Shown here: positions 51,787-60,561 of the stretch, one piece after another
Numbering within the stretch: position 1 is the first letter of the stretch
How the letters are laid out: each line of letters starts with the position of its first letter
Origin: Streptomyces mayonensis
GTDB lineage: Bacteria > Actinomycetota > Actinomycetes > Streptomycetales > Streptomycetaceae
Length of the DNA: 64,000 nt
Reading direction: 5' to 3'
NCBI RefSeq assembly: GCF_018982965.1
Contig: NZ_JACBYP010000030.1
Location: forward strand, 1 to 64,000
Program-made: the position numbers and the translations under genes
The notes under the pieces: model-generated
Databases searched by the model: none
The model's input: only the letters and a program-made list of their open reading frames with translations
Told to the model about the DNA's origin: nothing

Positions 51787-52733
51787 ACAATTCCCCGTCC
51801 CGAGGCGTCAGAAGGATCGGCAGGCACTTTTCTCTGCGAGCCGCCGCATTGATCTGGGCGTACGGCATCGACTGATCGGCCGAGAACCTCAGGGAACGTT
51901 AGCAACCAGTATTCTGATCGAGCAAGATAATTCTGGTTCCGCTTTCGTTTCGGTGTTTGTTTCGGTGGTTCACGGATGACAATCATTCTCCGTTTCGCAC
52001 TCGGGGCACGGAGATCGGACCAGATCATTCCGGCCGCCGACCCCTCCCGGGGCCCGGCCGCGCCCGGGGCCCGGCCGGCGTCGCCGCATCCCGGCCACGG
52101 TGACTGACCTGCCGGGTACAGACAGCCTGAGCTGCGCGGAAACGCGCCGCCGTACCACGGGTCGCGGCGAGCAGTCCGCCCGGGCCACCCGCACCGTGCA
52201 GCATGATTTCAGCCATATGTGGCCGACGCCTCCCACGGGGGTGGCGTGAAATGGATTGCGATGCTTCACTCGTCGACTGACGGGGTGTGAAAGCACTCCC
52301 GTCCACTCGCCGGATGGATAGCATTCATTGCGCGTGACTGTCCGTTTCGGTCGACAGATCCAGCAACGGGGGCGTAGTGCTGCATACGGGGGCTTCCAGG
52401 GATTCTTTTCCCTGTGACAATGAACGACCGAGGCGCTGGCGACGCCATTCGTCGCCGAGTGGCCGAACTCTGATCATCGTGTTCTGCCGGTAAACCGGGC
52501 ATCGCTACCGGACCGGCGCCGGCATCTCTCGCAGTGATCGGGGGCGCCGCATCCTGCAGGTGACCCGGCCTGCCCGGATTCCCGTCGCACCGGCGAATCG
52601 ACTTGTCCGGCGCCCTGCGGCACCCACGCTGCCGAACAGCGTTGTTCGGCAGTCCCGTTTCCCGTTCACATGCTCCGGTGTTCATGCCAGAACACGTCCT
52701 TCCTGCCCAGAGCCCTGCTTAAGGAGAGAGATC
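51787..52733. other. Gene-free 947-bp divergent promoter region
   Basis: No frame here shows actinomycete codon bias or a recognisable protein. 51,880-52,000 is unusually AT-rich for this window (TTAGCAACCAGTATTCTGATC, then AAGATAATTCTGG and CGTTTCGGTGTTTGTTTCGG), suggesting promoters for the leftward methyltransferases. The right end holds a perfect palindrome (52629-52652) and the ribosome site of the rightward methyltransferase. Confidence 0.55.
52629..52652. promoter_or_regulatory. Perfect 24-bp palindrome upstream of the methyltransferase/BBE operon
   Basis: Arms CTGCCGAACA and TGTTCGGCAG (10 bases each, exact complements) around GCGT, 82 bases before the GTG at 52734. No T-run follows, so an operator is more likely than a terminator. 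Candidate site for a cluster regulator. Confidence 0.6.
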
Positions 52734-53768
52734 GTGCCTGCACTCACACCGTCCCAGGGTCCGGACCTCATGCAGCTCTACCACATGGGAGGTCCCTGGA
52801 TCGGGCAGACGATGTACGTCGCCGCCGAGCTCGGGCTCGCCGACCATCTGGGTTCGGAACCCAAGCCGGTCACCGAACTCGCACGCGTCACCGAGGCGAA
52901 CGAGGACGCGCTGTACCGGTTCTGCCGCGTCCTTGCCGCCATGGGCGTCCTGCACGCCCACCCCGACAAGCATTTCTCGCTCACCGAGGCGGGTGCCATT
53001 CTGCGCAGCGACGCCCCCGGCGGCTTCCGCTACGGGGTCATGCTCCAGAGTGGTGCCTGCTTCCGCTCCTGGACCGAGGTGATGCACACGGTCCGCACCG
53101 GAAAGCCCGCCTTCGACAAGGTGCACGGGGCCGCCTATTACGACTACCTCGAGGCCAACCCGGCGGAGAACGAGCTGTTCAACCGCACCATGGGCGTCAC
53201 CTCCCTCGCTCCGGCCATCGCCGCCCTCAACCGGTACGACTTCACCGGCATCAAGAGCGTCGTCGACGTCGGTGGCGGCGTCGGTACCCTGCTGGCCGCC
53301 GTCCTCAAGCTGAACCCCTCCATGACGGGGGTCGTGCAGGATCTCGCCACCGTGACCGCCGAAGCACCCGGCCACCTCGCCGAAGAAGGCGTCGCGGACC
53401 GTGTCGAGGTGGTCAGCGGAAGCTTCTTCGACTCGGTCGTGCCCGGCGCGGACGCCTATGTGCTGTCCCGAGTGCTGCACAACTGGAGTGACGAGGACTG
53501 CCTGAAGATCCTCGGCCGTGTCCACGAGGCGATGCCGCCGCACGCCAGGCTCATCGTCGTCGACAGCGTTGTCCACGAGGGGGGCGGCCTGCACCCGAGC
53601 ATGCTCGCCGATCTCTTCATGATGGTCATCCTCGGCGGCAAGGAGCGCACCGAGCAGGACTGGCGCGATCTCCTCGCCGCAGCGGGCTTCCGTATGACCC
53701 GCGCCGTCCAGGCCGAGAGCGCCGGCGACACCCTCGTCCACGCCCTGGTCGAGGCCGTCCCGCGCTGA
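52734..53768 (+). CDS. SAM-dependent O-methyltransferase (paralog of the gene at 49826)
   Basis: O-methyltransferase of 344 residues with the same domain layout as the leftward paralog: LMQLYHMGGPWIGQTMYVAAELGLADHLGSEP, TEANEDALYRFCRVLAAMGVLHAHPDKHFSLTEAG, SAM site SVVDVGGGVGTLLAAVL, catalytic VLSRVLHNWSDEDCLKILGRV (His base; Asn replaces the Asp of HDW), then ARLIVVDSVV and DLFMMVILGGKERTEQDW. GTG 52734 has AAGGAGAGAG upstream. The two copies are clearly related along the whole length, so the cluster probably methylates two positions or two intermediates. Followed after 83 bases by the BBE-type oxidase. Confidence 0.9.
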   Translation: MPALTPSQGPDLMQLYHMGGPWIGQTMYVAAELGLADHLGSEPKPVTELARVTEANEDALYRFCRVLAAMGVLHAHPDKHFSLTEAGAILRSDAPGGFRYGVMLQSGACFRSWTEVMHTVRTGKPAFDKVHGAAYYDYLEANPAENELFNRTMGVTSLAPAIAALNRYDFTGIKSVVDVGGGVGTLLAAVLKLNPSMTGVVQDLATVTAEAPGHLAEEGVADRVEVVSGSFFDSVVPGADAYVLSRVLHNWSDEDCLKILGRVHEAMPPHARLIVVDSVVHEGGGLHPSMLADLFMMVILGGKERTEQDWRDLLAAAGFRMTRAVQAESAGDTLVHALVEAVPR

Positions 53769-53851
53769 TCGGGCGAGCCCACCGCGGCCCGCGTCCGCCG
53801 CGCCCGATTCCACCCGCACACCTGCACACGTACCGGAGAAGAGGCATCCAC

Positions 53852-55375
53852 ATGGTTTCCCGACGAGCATTCATCCGCACGGGGGCGGCGGCGACGCTCA
53901 CGGCCGCAGGCATGACGACCGCTATGCCCGCGTTCCTCGCCCATGCCGCCGGCGGCCCCAACTGGGCGCTGCTTCAAAAGCGTCTGAAGGGCACTCTGGT
54001 GCTGCCCTCCGACGCGGCGTACGCCGCCGCCAAGCAGCTCTCGTGGACCGAGTACGACACCGTACGGCCGGCGGCTGTCGCCTACTGCCAGTCGGACTCC
54101 GACGTGAGCGCCTGCCTGAAGTTCGCCCAGGCGAACGGGATACCCGCGACAGCGCGCAGCGGCGGACACAGCTTCATGGGCTTCTCGCTGACCACGGGGC
54201 TCGTCATCGACGTGTCCCGGCTCAACGGTGTCAGGGCCGACGGCAACAAGGTGGCCCTGGGCGGCGGAGCACTCCAGATCGACACCGTCAGCGGCCTGTC
54301 CGGTACGGGACTCGCCCTGCCCGGTGGTCTCTTCCCGACCGTGGGTTCGGGCGGCTTCATCCAGGGCGGTGGACTCGGCTGGCAGACGCGGTTGCTCGGC
54401 ATGGCCTCGGACACCCTCGAATGCGCCCGTGTCGTGCTGGCCGACGGCAGCGTTGTCATCGCCTCGCCGACCCGGAACGCCGATCTCTTCTGGGCGTTGC
54501 GCGGAGGCGGGGGCGGCAACTTCGGGATCGTCACCGCGTACCGGGCGGCCGCGACCGCCGTGCCCGCCCTTTCCCGGTTCACCCTCGACTGGACCTGGGA
54601 CCAGGCCGCCGACGTCCTGACGGCCTGGCAGCAGTGGGCCATTGCGGGCCCGCGGCAGCTCAGTTCGGGGCCGGTCCTCGCGCTCTTCGACGCCGCGTCC
54701 GGCAACACACCCACGGTGGGCGTGTCCGGTGTCTGGCTGGGCGACCCCGACGGCCTGGCGCCGCATCTGGACGCCCTGGTCGGGGAGGTGGGCCACGCCC
54801 CGACGACCCGCACCGTGGACGACTCCAGCTACACCGACGGAATACTGGCCCTGTACGGCTGCGCCGACCTGACGGTTCCGCAGTGTCACCTGCCGGGACC
54901 CTCGGGAGAGGGGCAGATCCCTCGTTTTGGCTGGTCGTTCGACCGCAGCCGCCTCTTCAGCGACGCCATACCCGCCTCGGGCATCGACGCCCTGCTCACC
55001 GCCTTCGACGCCGACCGGGCGGCTGGGCACTCCCGGTTCATCCGCACCCTCGTCCTCGGCGGCCGCGCGAACGACCCGGGCCGCACCGACACCGCGTACG
55101 TCCACCGCGACTCCGAGTTCGTCATGAGCATCGCCACGGGTCTGCCCACGGGAGCGCCGCCCGAGGCGGACCGGACGGTGGCGCGGAACTGGGCCGGCAA
55201 CGTTTTCGACGCGGTCAACCCCCATTCGAACGGCGAGAGCTACGTGAACTACCTCGACCGCGTGCTGCCCGACTGGGCGGACGCCTACTACAAGGAGAAC
55301 CTGACCCGGTTGAGAGGAGTGAAGAAGCACTACGACCCGGACAACTTCTTCCGATTCGCACAGAGCATCAGCTGA
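53852..55375 (+). CDS. Tat-exported BBE-type FAD-linked oxidase
   Basis: Berberine-bridge-enzyme-like oxidase of 507 residues. Twin-arginine signal SRRAFIRTGAAATLTAAGMTTAMPAFLAHA, so the enzyme acts outside the membrane. PCMH FAD domain: VAYCQSDSDVSACLKFAQANGIPATARSGGHSFMGFS, with His106 for 8-alpha flavin attachment; PTVGSGGFIQGGGLGWQTRLLGMASDTLE; FWALRGGGGGNFGIVTAYR. The second, cysteinyl anchor usual in bicovalent members (GxCP) is Phe161 here (GGLFPTVG), so the flavin should be bound through His only. C-terminal BBE motif VNYLDRVLPDWADAYYKENLTRLRGVKKHYDPDNFFRFAQSI. Possibly a late step oxidising a secreted product. Confidence 0.9.
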   Translation: MVSRRAFIRTGAAATLTAAGMTTAMPAFLAHAAGGPNWALLQKRLKGTLVLPSDAAYAAAKQLSWTEYDTVRPAAVAYCQSDSDVSACLKFAQANGIPATARSGGHSFMGFSLTTGLVIDVSRLNGVRADGNKVALGGGALQIDTVSGLSGTGLALPGGLFPTVGSGGFIQGGGLGWQTRLLGMASDTLECARVVLADGSVVIASPTRNADLFWALRGGGGGNFGIVTAYRAAATAVPALSRFTLDWTWDQAADVLTAWQQWAIAGPRQLSSGPVLALFDAASGNTPTVGVSGVWLGDPDGLAPHLDALVGEVGHAPTTRTVDDSSYTDGILALYGCADLTVPQCHLPGPSGEGQIPRFGWSFDRSRLFSDAIPASGIDALLTAFDADRAAGHSRFIRTLVLGGRANDPGRTDTAYVHRDSEFVMSIATGLPTGAPPEADRTVARNWAGNVFDAVNPHSNGESYVNYLDRVLPDWADAYYKENLTRLRGVKKHYDPDNFFRFAQSIS

Positions 55376-55450
55376 CCCCCCGAGGTGGCCGGACCAGGCG
55401 GGGCCGGCCACCTCGCGGTGGGGTGACAGGAACTAACGTCCGGGGGGGTC

Positions 55451-58240
55451 GTGCAGCACATCTTGGTAGAACGTTGGTCGGAGTTACTGGTTCTCAACCG
55501 CACCGTCGACACCCTGTGCCAGGGGACCGGCGACCTCTTCATGATCGAAGGGGGCTGCGGCGTCGGCCGCACCGCCCTGTTGCTGGAACTCGAAAGGATC
55601 GCCTCCGTACGCCAGTTGACCGTCTGTACTGCGCGGTGCAGCATGCTGGAGGCCGATTTCCCCTTCGGAGTGCTGCACCAGCTCCTGGAACCCCATCTCT
55701 CTACGCTGGCGGCGGGAGACTCCGAAGCGGCGCGTCCCGCTGCCGAGCTGCTGCGGGCCATGGATTCCCCAGCGGGCGTGAACGACGTCCAGGTCCTCAA
55801 CGCGATGCTGTGGGCCATCCGGAGTCTCGCCGAACGGGCTCCGGTCGTCCTGACCATCGACGACCTGAACTTCTGCGACGCGCCCTCCCTGCACGTGCTC
55901 GCCTACGCCGCCCGGCGCCTGAAGGGATGGCCGATCGCGATCGTGGGCACCCGCCGGCACGGTGAGCCGGTCGCCGCGCCGGCCATGCTGGCGGCGCTTC
56001 AGGAGGCCGGTGAGTGGACCGTGCTGCACCCGGCCCCGCTGACCGCCGCCGGCACCAGGGAACTCGTCGACGGTGTCCTCGGCCGCACGCCCGTCTCGGT
56101 GGTGGAGGAGGTGCACGAACTGACGGGGGGCAACCCCATGCTTCTCGACACGGTGCTCAGGGCCTCCCTCGGTCCGCAGCGGGAATCCGCGGGGGTCGAC
56201 CGGTCCCCGGGCATGCTGGAGACCCTCGTCGGACTCACGGTCAGGTCCCGGCTCTCGCATCTGCCCCCCGAGGTGCCGAGAGTCGCGGAGAGCCTGGCCC
56301 TCCTCGAAGGGGAGGCCGACGCCGCGCTCACCGCCGAGGCCGCCGGCCTGCCGGAGGGCGAGGGGGTCGCCGCACTGGCCGTACTGACCGGCATGGGACT
56401 GCTGACCGACGCCGCCCGGCCCGCCTACGTCCACCCCGTCGTGAGCAAAGTACTGCGGCGGTTGCCCGAGGCCGTCGCACCGGAGTACGTGCACCGTCGC
56501 GCGGCCGGGGTTCTGCACCGGCGCGGCGCCCCGTCGGCCGAGGTGGCCCGGCATCTGCTCCGCACGGGGCCGACGGGGACCGAATGGGCCCCCGAACAGT
56601 TGCGTGCCGCGGCCACGGGAGCAGTGAGCGAACGCGACCCCGCCCGGGCCCACGCGCTCCTGCGGCGCGCACTGGAGGAAACCCTGCCGGACGAGGTCCG
56701 CGACGAGATGCAGGCCGCCCTCGACTGCGTCGAACTGATCACGGATCCGCACGGTCTGCTGCCCCGGCTCCGGGCGCGCCTGGCGACCCCGCTGACCCCG
56801 CAGACCCGGGTGCGTACCGTCCTGGCCTACGCCCAGGGGCTCCTGCGGACCCATCAGGTCGAGGAGTCCGCGGAGGCCCTCGTGGAGTGCCGCGACGGCA
56901 TCGCCGCCCTGCCTCCCTCCCGGCAGCGGGAGGCGCTGCTGCGTCAGATCGACAACGCCGAGGCGATGACGGCCCTGTTCGGCTCGTCGGCGGCGTCCGA
57001 GATCACCGGCCTCCTCGCGAAACTCCCCGTCTGGGGAAGCGGCGGCCGGGCGCATCGGATGTCCCTGGAGAGTCTGCGCGCCGCCATCGAGGTACGGACC
57101 CCGGCGGATGCGGTGACCCGCGCCCTGGACGAGGCGCTCGCGGACAACCTGCGGGCCGGCCAGGAACCGGTGTCGATGCCGTGCACGCCGTTCGCCCTCC
57201 TCTGGACCGACCAGCTGGAAGGTGTCGACCAGTGGTGCGACGCGATCCTGACCGGGCGCGGGACCGGCAGCCTGCCCGCGGCCGTGATCGCAATGGCCCT
57301 GCGGTCGGCCTCGCGGCTGGAGTCGGGGCGGCTGGAGGGAGCGGAACGCGACGCCCGGCAGGCGCTGGACCTCCTCGGTGAGCAGGGGAGCGCGGACCCG
57401 GTGCAGTCCCTGGCGCTCGCGCCGCTGCTGAAGGTGCTCACCGAACTCGACCGCACCGACGAGGCCATGACCCTGCTGGAGGACCGTGGCTGCGCGGGAG
57501 AACTCCCGGATCTCTGGCCGCACACCATGGTTCTGGAGGCGCGCGGGCGGCTGAGGGGAGCCCGGGGCGACATCGAGGGCGCCCTGGAGGACCTGATGGT
57601 GAGCGGCCGCCGGATGGAGGCGTGGGGGACGGCCAATCCCGCCGTCTCACGGTGGCGTTCCGAGGCGGCGTTCATGCGGAACCAGCTGGGAGACGTCAAG
57701 GGCGCACTGCGCCTGGTGGAGGAAGAACTTCGGGTGGCCCGGCTGTGGGGCACCAGCCGCACCATCGGCGTGGCGCTGCGCGCCAAGGGCCTCATTCTCG
57801 GTGGCCCGGAGGGGACGGCCCTACTGGCCGAGGCGGTGGAGGTGCTGGGAACCGGGCCGGCCCGCCTGGAGGAGGCGTACGCCGAGGCAGGTCTCGGAAT
57901 CGTGCGACGACGCGGTAACAACCGGCGTGCGGCACGGGAGTCGCTCCGGCGTGCCCTGGCGCGTGCTCAGCAGCTCGGCGCGGTGCGTTTGGCCTCGCGC
58001 GTCCACGCGGAGCTGCTGGCAGCCGGCGGTCTGCCCAGACGGTGCGAGCACTTCGGTGCCAAGGCCCTCACCGCGAGCGAGTTCCGGGTGGCTCAGCTCG
58101 CCGCGGTCGGCCGGACCAACGGCTCGATCGCCCGGGAGCTCTTCGTGACCAGGCGGACCGTCGAGACGCATCTCACGCGGGCCTACCGCAAGCTCGGCAT
58201 TCAGAGCCGATCCGAGCTGGGCCGTGTGCTTCAGGCTTGA
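55451..58240 (+). CDS. LAL-family LuxR regulator with TTA codon
   Basis: Large ATP-binding LuxR regulator of 929 residues, the class that activates antibiotic clusters. N-terminal AAA domain: FMIEGGCGVGRTALLLELERIA is Walker A but with Arg40 in place of the invariant Lys; Walker B PVVLTIDDLNFCDAPSLHVLAYAARRL; GTRRHGEPVAAP sensor. A long alpha-helical TPR-like middle follows (about 300-850). C-terminal LuxR HTH: LTASEFRVAQLAAVGRTNGSIARELFVTRRTVETHLTRAYRKLGIQSRSELGRVL. Codon 12 (55484-55486) is an in-frame TTA, so translation needs the bldA tRNA. GTG 55451 follows a G-run. Likely pathway-specific activator. Confidence 0.93.
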   Translation: MQHILVERWSELLVLNRTVDTLCQGTGDLFMIEGGCGVGRTALLLELERIASVRQLTVCTARCSMLEADFPFGVLHQLLEPHLSTLAAGDSEAARPAAELLRAMDSPAGVNDVQVLNAMLWAIRSLAERAPVVLTIDDLNFCDAPSLHVLAYAARRLKGWPIAIVGTRRHGEPVAAPAMLAALQEAGEWTVLHPAPLTAAGTRELVDGVLGRTPVSVVEEVHELTGGNPMLLDTVLRASLGPQRESAGVDRSPGMLETLVGLTVRSRLSHLPPEVPRVAESLALLEGEADAALTAEAAGLPEGEGVAALAVLTGMGLLTDAARPAYVHPVVSKVLRRLPEAVAPEYVHRRAAGVLHRRGAPSAEVARHLLRTGPTGTEWAPEQLRAAATGAVSERDPARAHALLRRALEETLPDEVRDEMQAALDCVELITDPHGLLPRLRARLATPLTPQTRVRTVLAYAQGLLRTHQVEESAEALVECRDGIAALPPSRQREALLRQIDNAEAMTALFGSSAASEITGLLAKLPVWGSGGRAHRMSLESLRAAIEVRTPADAVTRALDEALADNLRAGQEPVSMPCTPFALLWTDQLEGVDQWCDAILTGRGTGSLPAAVIAMALRSASRLESGRLEGAERDARQALDLLGEQGSADPVQSLALAPLLKVLTELDRTDEAMTLLEDRGCAGELPDLWPHTMVLEARGRLRGARGDIEGALEDLMVSGRRMEAWGTANPAVSRWRSEAAFMRNQLGDVKGALRLVEEELRVARLWGTSRTIGVALRAKGLILGGPEGTALLAEAVEVLGTGPARLEEAYAEAGLGIVRRRGNNRRAARESLRRALARAQQLGAVRLASRVHAELLAAGGLPRRCEHFGAKALTASEFRVAQLAAVGRTNGSIARELFVTRRTVETHLTRAYRKLGIQSRSELGRVLQA

Positions 58241-58241
58241 G

Positions 58242-58301
<60 letters not shown>

Positions 58302-58322
58302 CGGCCGGTGCCCGGCCCGCGG

Positions 58323-58835
58323 TCAGGACTGCGGCGGAGCGCAGGCGTTGTCCTGCTGCCGGCCGTTCTCGATGCGCGCGACCGGCGCGTCGGCGAGCCG
58401 TGCCAGGACGGTGCGCAGTGCGTTCCGGGTCGCCGCGTCCAGGTCGGCGAGCAGGCTGTCCTCGACCGCCTCGACGTCGTCGCGCGCGGCGTCGAGGACG
58501 CGCCGGCCGGTGTCGGTCGCCTCGACGATGCGGGCCCGCCGGTCGGCGGGGTCGGGGCGGCGCCGGACCAGCCCGGCCGCCTCCAGTTCGTCGAGGACGA
58601 GGACGAGCTTGCTCTTGTCGACCGAGACGGCCTGGGCGAGGGCGAGCTGGCTCCTTGTGGGCGCGTCGACGATCGCCATCAGCACCGTATAGCCCCACAG
58701 GGTCATGCCGTGCTCGCGCACGACCGCGGTCTCCGCGGTGGCGAGCCCCTGCTTGAGCCGGGCGAACAGCCAGTGGAGATCGCTGCGGAGCAGGCTGCCC
58801 GACGCCTGGTCGTCGGCGGGAGTGGTGAGGGACAT
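58323..58835 (-). CDS. MarR family transcriptional regulator
   Basis: Winged-helix regulator of 170 residues. DNA-binding core: MTLWGYTVLMAIVDAPTRSQLALAQAVSVDKSKLVLVLDELEAAGLVRRRPDPADRRARIVEATDTGRRVLDAAR, with SVDKSKLVLVLDELE as recognition helix and the DPADRRAR wing. Helical dimer arms on both sides. ATG 58835 has no Shine-Dalgarno (it is preceded by TTCCTCC); TTG 58859 in frame is the alternative, and leaderless translation is possible. Divergent from the flavin reductase, with a 98-base AT-rich promoter region between, so it likely represses that gene in response to a quinone-like ligand. Confidence 0.88.
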   Translation of the reverse strand: MSLTTPADDQASGSLLRSDLHWLFARLKQGLATAETAVVREHGMTLWGYTVLMAIVDAPTRSQLALAQAVSVDKSKLVLVLDELEAAGLVRRRPDPADRRARIVEATDTGRRVLDAARDDVEAVEDSLLADLDAATRNALRTVLARLADAPVARIENGRQQDNACAPPQS

Positions 58836-58866
58836 GGAGGAAGAATACCAAAGGATCAAAATCGTC

Positions 58867-58894
58867 TTGACTTGAGATTATCTTGGCATAGTCT
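58867..58894 (+). promoter_or_regulatory. Promoter of the flavin reductase gene
   Basis: TTGACT (58867-58872), 16-base spacer, TAGTCT (58889-58894), about 40 bases before the GTG at 58934 in the most AT-rich part of the MarR/reductase gap. The repeated CTTGA and TCTTG elements around it may form the MarR site. Confidence 0.5.
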
Positions 58895-58933
58895 AGTCTC
58901 TGCCTCAGATCATCTTGCTTGGAAGGGATCGTT

Positions 58934-59599
58934 GTGCCGCAACTGCTGCATCTGGACGCCAGCGCCCGGGGTGACTCTTTCTCGAGAGAGCTCGGCGCCG
59001 CCTTCGTCGACCACTGGAAGGCCGCCCACCCGGACGGCGCGTACACCTACCGTGACCTGGTGGCGGAGCCGGTGGAGCCCATCGACGAGGCGCGCGTGCG
59101 GCTGGCCACCCAGTCCTCCGTGAACGGCGTGCAGGACCTCGCGGCCATGGACACCGTGGTGGCCGCCGCACCCGAGCTGACCGAGGCATGGGCGGCGACC
59201 CGTCCGCTCATCGAGCAGCTCCTCGCCGCGGACGTCCTGGTCATCGGGACACCGATGTACAACTTCTCCGTACCGGGCTCCCTCAAGACCTGGATGGACC
59301 GGGTGACCCTGCCGTGGCTCCCGCTCGCGGGCAAGGCCGCCGTGATCCTCAGCGCCCGAGGCGGCGCCTACGGTCCCGGCACCCCCCGGGAGCAGTTCGA
59401 CTTCCAGGAGCCCTATCTGCGTGCCTATTTCTCGGCGCTCAAGCTGGAGAACGTCGAGTTCGTGCACACGGAACTCACCCACGCACCCGTCATGCCCTTC
59501 CTCGCGCGGTTCCGCGATGTCCACGACGCGTCCCGGGCCGCCGCACTGGACGAGGTCAAGGCGCTGGCCGCCCGGCTCCCCGCCGAGGCCGCCGCCTGA
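58934..59599 (+). CDS. FMN-dependent NADH:quinone reductase / azoreductase
   Basis: Flavodoxin-fold FMN reductase of 221 residues (AcpD/AzoR family). FMN-binding start LLHLDASARGDSFSRELGAAFVDHW, phosphate-loop and isoalloxazine blocks VLVIGTPMYNFSVPGSLKTWMDRVTLPWLPLAGKAAVILSARGGAYGPGTPREQFDFQEPYLRAYFSALKLENVEFVHTELT. It reduces quinones or azo dyes by two electrons, and in a polyketide cluster could reduce a quinone intermediate or protect against one. GTG 58934 has GGAAGGGA upstream. Under probable MarR control; an SDR gene follows 114 bases later. Confidence 0.92.
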   Translation: MPQLLHLDASARGDSFSRELGAAFVDHWKAAHPDGAYTYRDLVAEPVEPIDEARVRLATQSSVNGVQDLAAMDTVVAAAPELTEAWAATRPLIEQLLAADVLVIGTPMYNFSVPGSLKTWMDRVTLPWLPLAGKAAVILSARGGAYGPGTPREQFDFQEPYLRAYFSALKLENVEFVHTELTHAPVMPFLARFRDVHDASRAAALDEVKALAARLPAEAAA

Positions 59600-59656
59600 G
59601 GCCCACGGGCCGACGGAGGCCCGGCACCCGTCGCCACTCCGCGTCGCTCGGCGTCG

Positions 59657-59700
59657 CTCGGCGCACTTCCGTATGAGACTCGGCGCACTTCCGTAAGAGA
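59657..59700 (+). repeat. 22-bp tandem direct repeat before the SDR gene
   Basis: Two copies of CTCGGCGCACTTCCGTANGA-GA differing at one base (59657-59678 and 59679-59700), preceded by a doubled GCGTCGCTCG (59641-59660). The second copy ends 13 bases before the SDR ATG and supplies part of its ribosome site (AAGAGAGGA), so duplication may alter expression. Confidence 0.8.
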
Positions 59701-59713
59701 GGACACCCGCACG

Positions 59714-60502
59714 ATGGACACCGCACTCAAGGACCGTGTGGTCCTGGTCACCGGCGCTTCGAAGGGCATCGGCGCCGCGACGGCTCGCGCGTTCGCCCAG
59801 GAAGGCGCCCGGGTCGCCATCACCTACCGCGACAGCCCGGAGAAGGCCGAGAAGGTCGCCGCCGAGATCGAGAGCGCCGGCGGGCAGGCCCTCGTGGTCC
59901 GGCTCGACCTGGAGGACCTGCGTACCGTCGAGGAGGCCGCCAACACCGTCGTCGAGCAGTGGGGCGGGATCGATGTGCTCGTCGCCAACGCCGTGCGCTG
60001 GGGCGGCGACGGTCCCCCGGACCCGAGCATCCGTTTCGAGGACGTGCCGCTGGAGGAGTGGCAGGCCATGGTCAGCGCCAACCTGATCGGAGCCGCCGCC
60101 CAGGTGCGCGCCGTCCTGCCGAGCATGCGCTCGCGCGGCTGGGGCCGGATCGTGCTGATCTCCTCCAGCGTCGCGGAAGAGGGCCTGCCCGGCCCCGGTC
60201 CGTACGGGACGGCCAAGTCGGGCCTCTACGGCCTGGCGCGCAGCCTCGCCTGGGAGGCCGGGCGGGACGGCATCCTCGTCAACGTGGTCGCTCCCGGCTT
60301 CACCCTCACCGACAGCCGCCCGCCCATCCCCGCGTTCGTCACCGACAAGCTCGCCGCCGGCACGCCCACGCGCCGCCTCTCCGACTCGGACGACGTCGCC
60401 AAGCTGGTGCTGTTCCTCGGCTCGGGAGCCAACGGGAACCTCACGGGCGAGATGGTCCGGGACGGCTCTTCCGCCGCGCGCGCCCCCCATGTGGGCCCCT
60501 GA
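59714..60502 (+). CDS. SDR family ketoreductase-like oxidoreductase
   Basis: NADPH-dependent short-chain reductase of 262 residues. VVLVTGASKGIGAATARAFAQEGARVAITYRDSPEKAE (cofactor motif TGASKGIG at about 13-20; basic RD after the second strand suggests NADP), GIDVLVANAVRWGGDG (Ala-Val in place of NAG-G), catalytic Ser in GRIVLISSSVAEEGLPG, Tyr and Lys in PYGTAKSGLYGLARSLAWEAGRDGILVNVVAPGFTLTD. Close in style to FabG/type II PKS ketoreductases, but the VANAVRWGG variant marks a separate subgroup. Followed by a perfect terminator. Confidence 0.9.
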   Translation: MDTALKDRVVLVTGASKGIGAATARAFAQEGARVAITYRDSPEKAEKVAAEIESAGGQALVVRLDLEDLRTVEEAANTVVEQWGGIDVLVANAVRWGGDGPPDPSIRFEDVPLEEWQAMVSANLIGAAAQVRAVLPSMRSRGWGRIVLISSSVAEEGLPGPGPYGTAKSGLYGLARSLAWEAGRDGILVNVVAPGFTLTDSRPPIPAFVTDKLAAGTPTRRLSDSDDVAKLVLFLGSGANGNLTGEMVRDGSSAARAPHVGP

Positions 60503-60518
60503 CACGCCAGGCCCCTGA

Positions 60519-60561
60519 CCGGGGTTCCGTCCGGCCCAGTCGGACGGAACCCCGGTTTTTT
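60519..60561 (+). terminator. Rho-independent terminator after the SDR gene
   Basis: Perfect 15-base stem (CCGGGGTTCCGTCCG with its exact complement), 7-base loop GCCCAGT, then six T, beginning 17 bases after the SDR stop. The clearest intrinsic terminator in the window. Confidence 0.95.

Noticed and set aside
52025..52685. Short - strand frames in the 947-bp methyltransferase gap
   Set aside because: No conserved motif, poor third-position GC bias and no ribosome site; treated as promoter DNA.
54043..55965. 640-codon + strand frame
   Set aside because: Out-of-frame shadow of the BBE oxidase and of the start of the LAL gene; Arg/Pro/Gly-rich, no motif.
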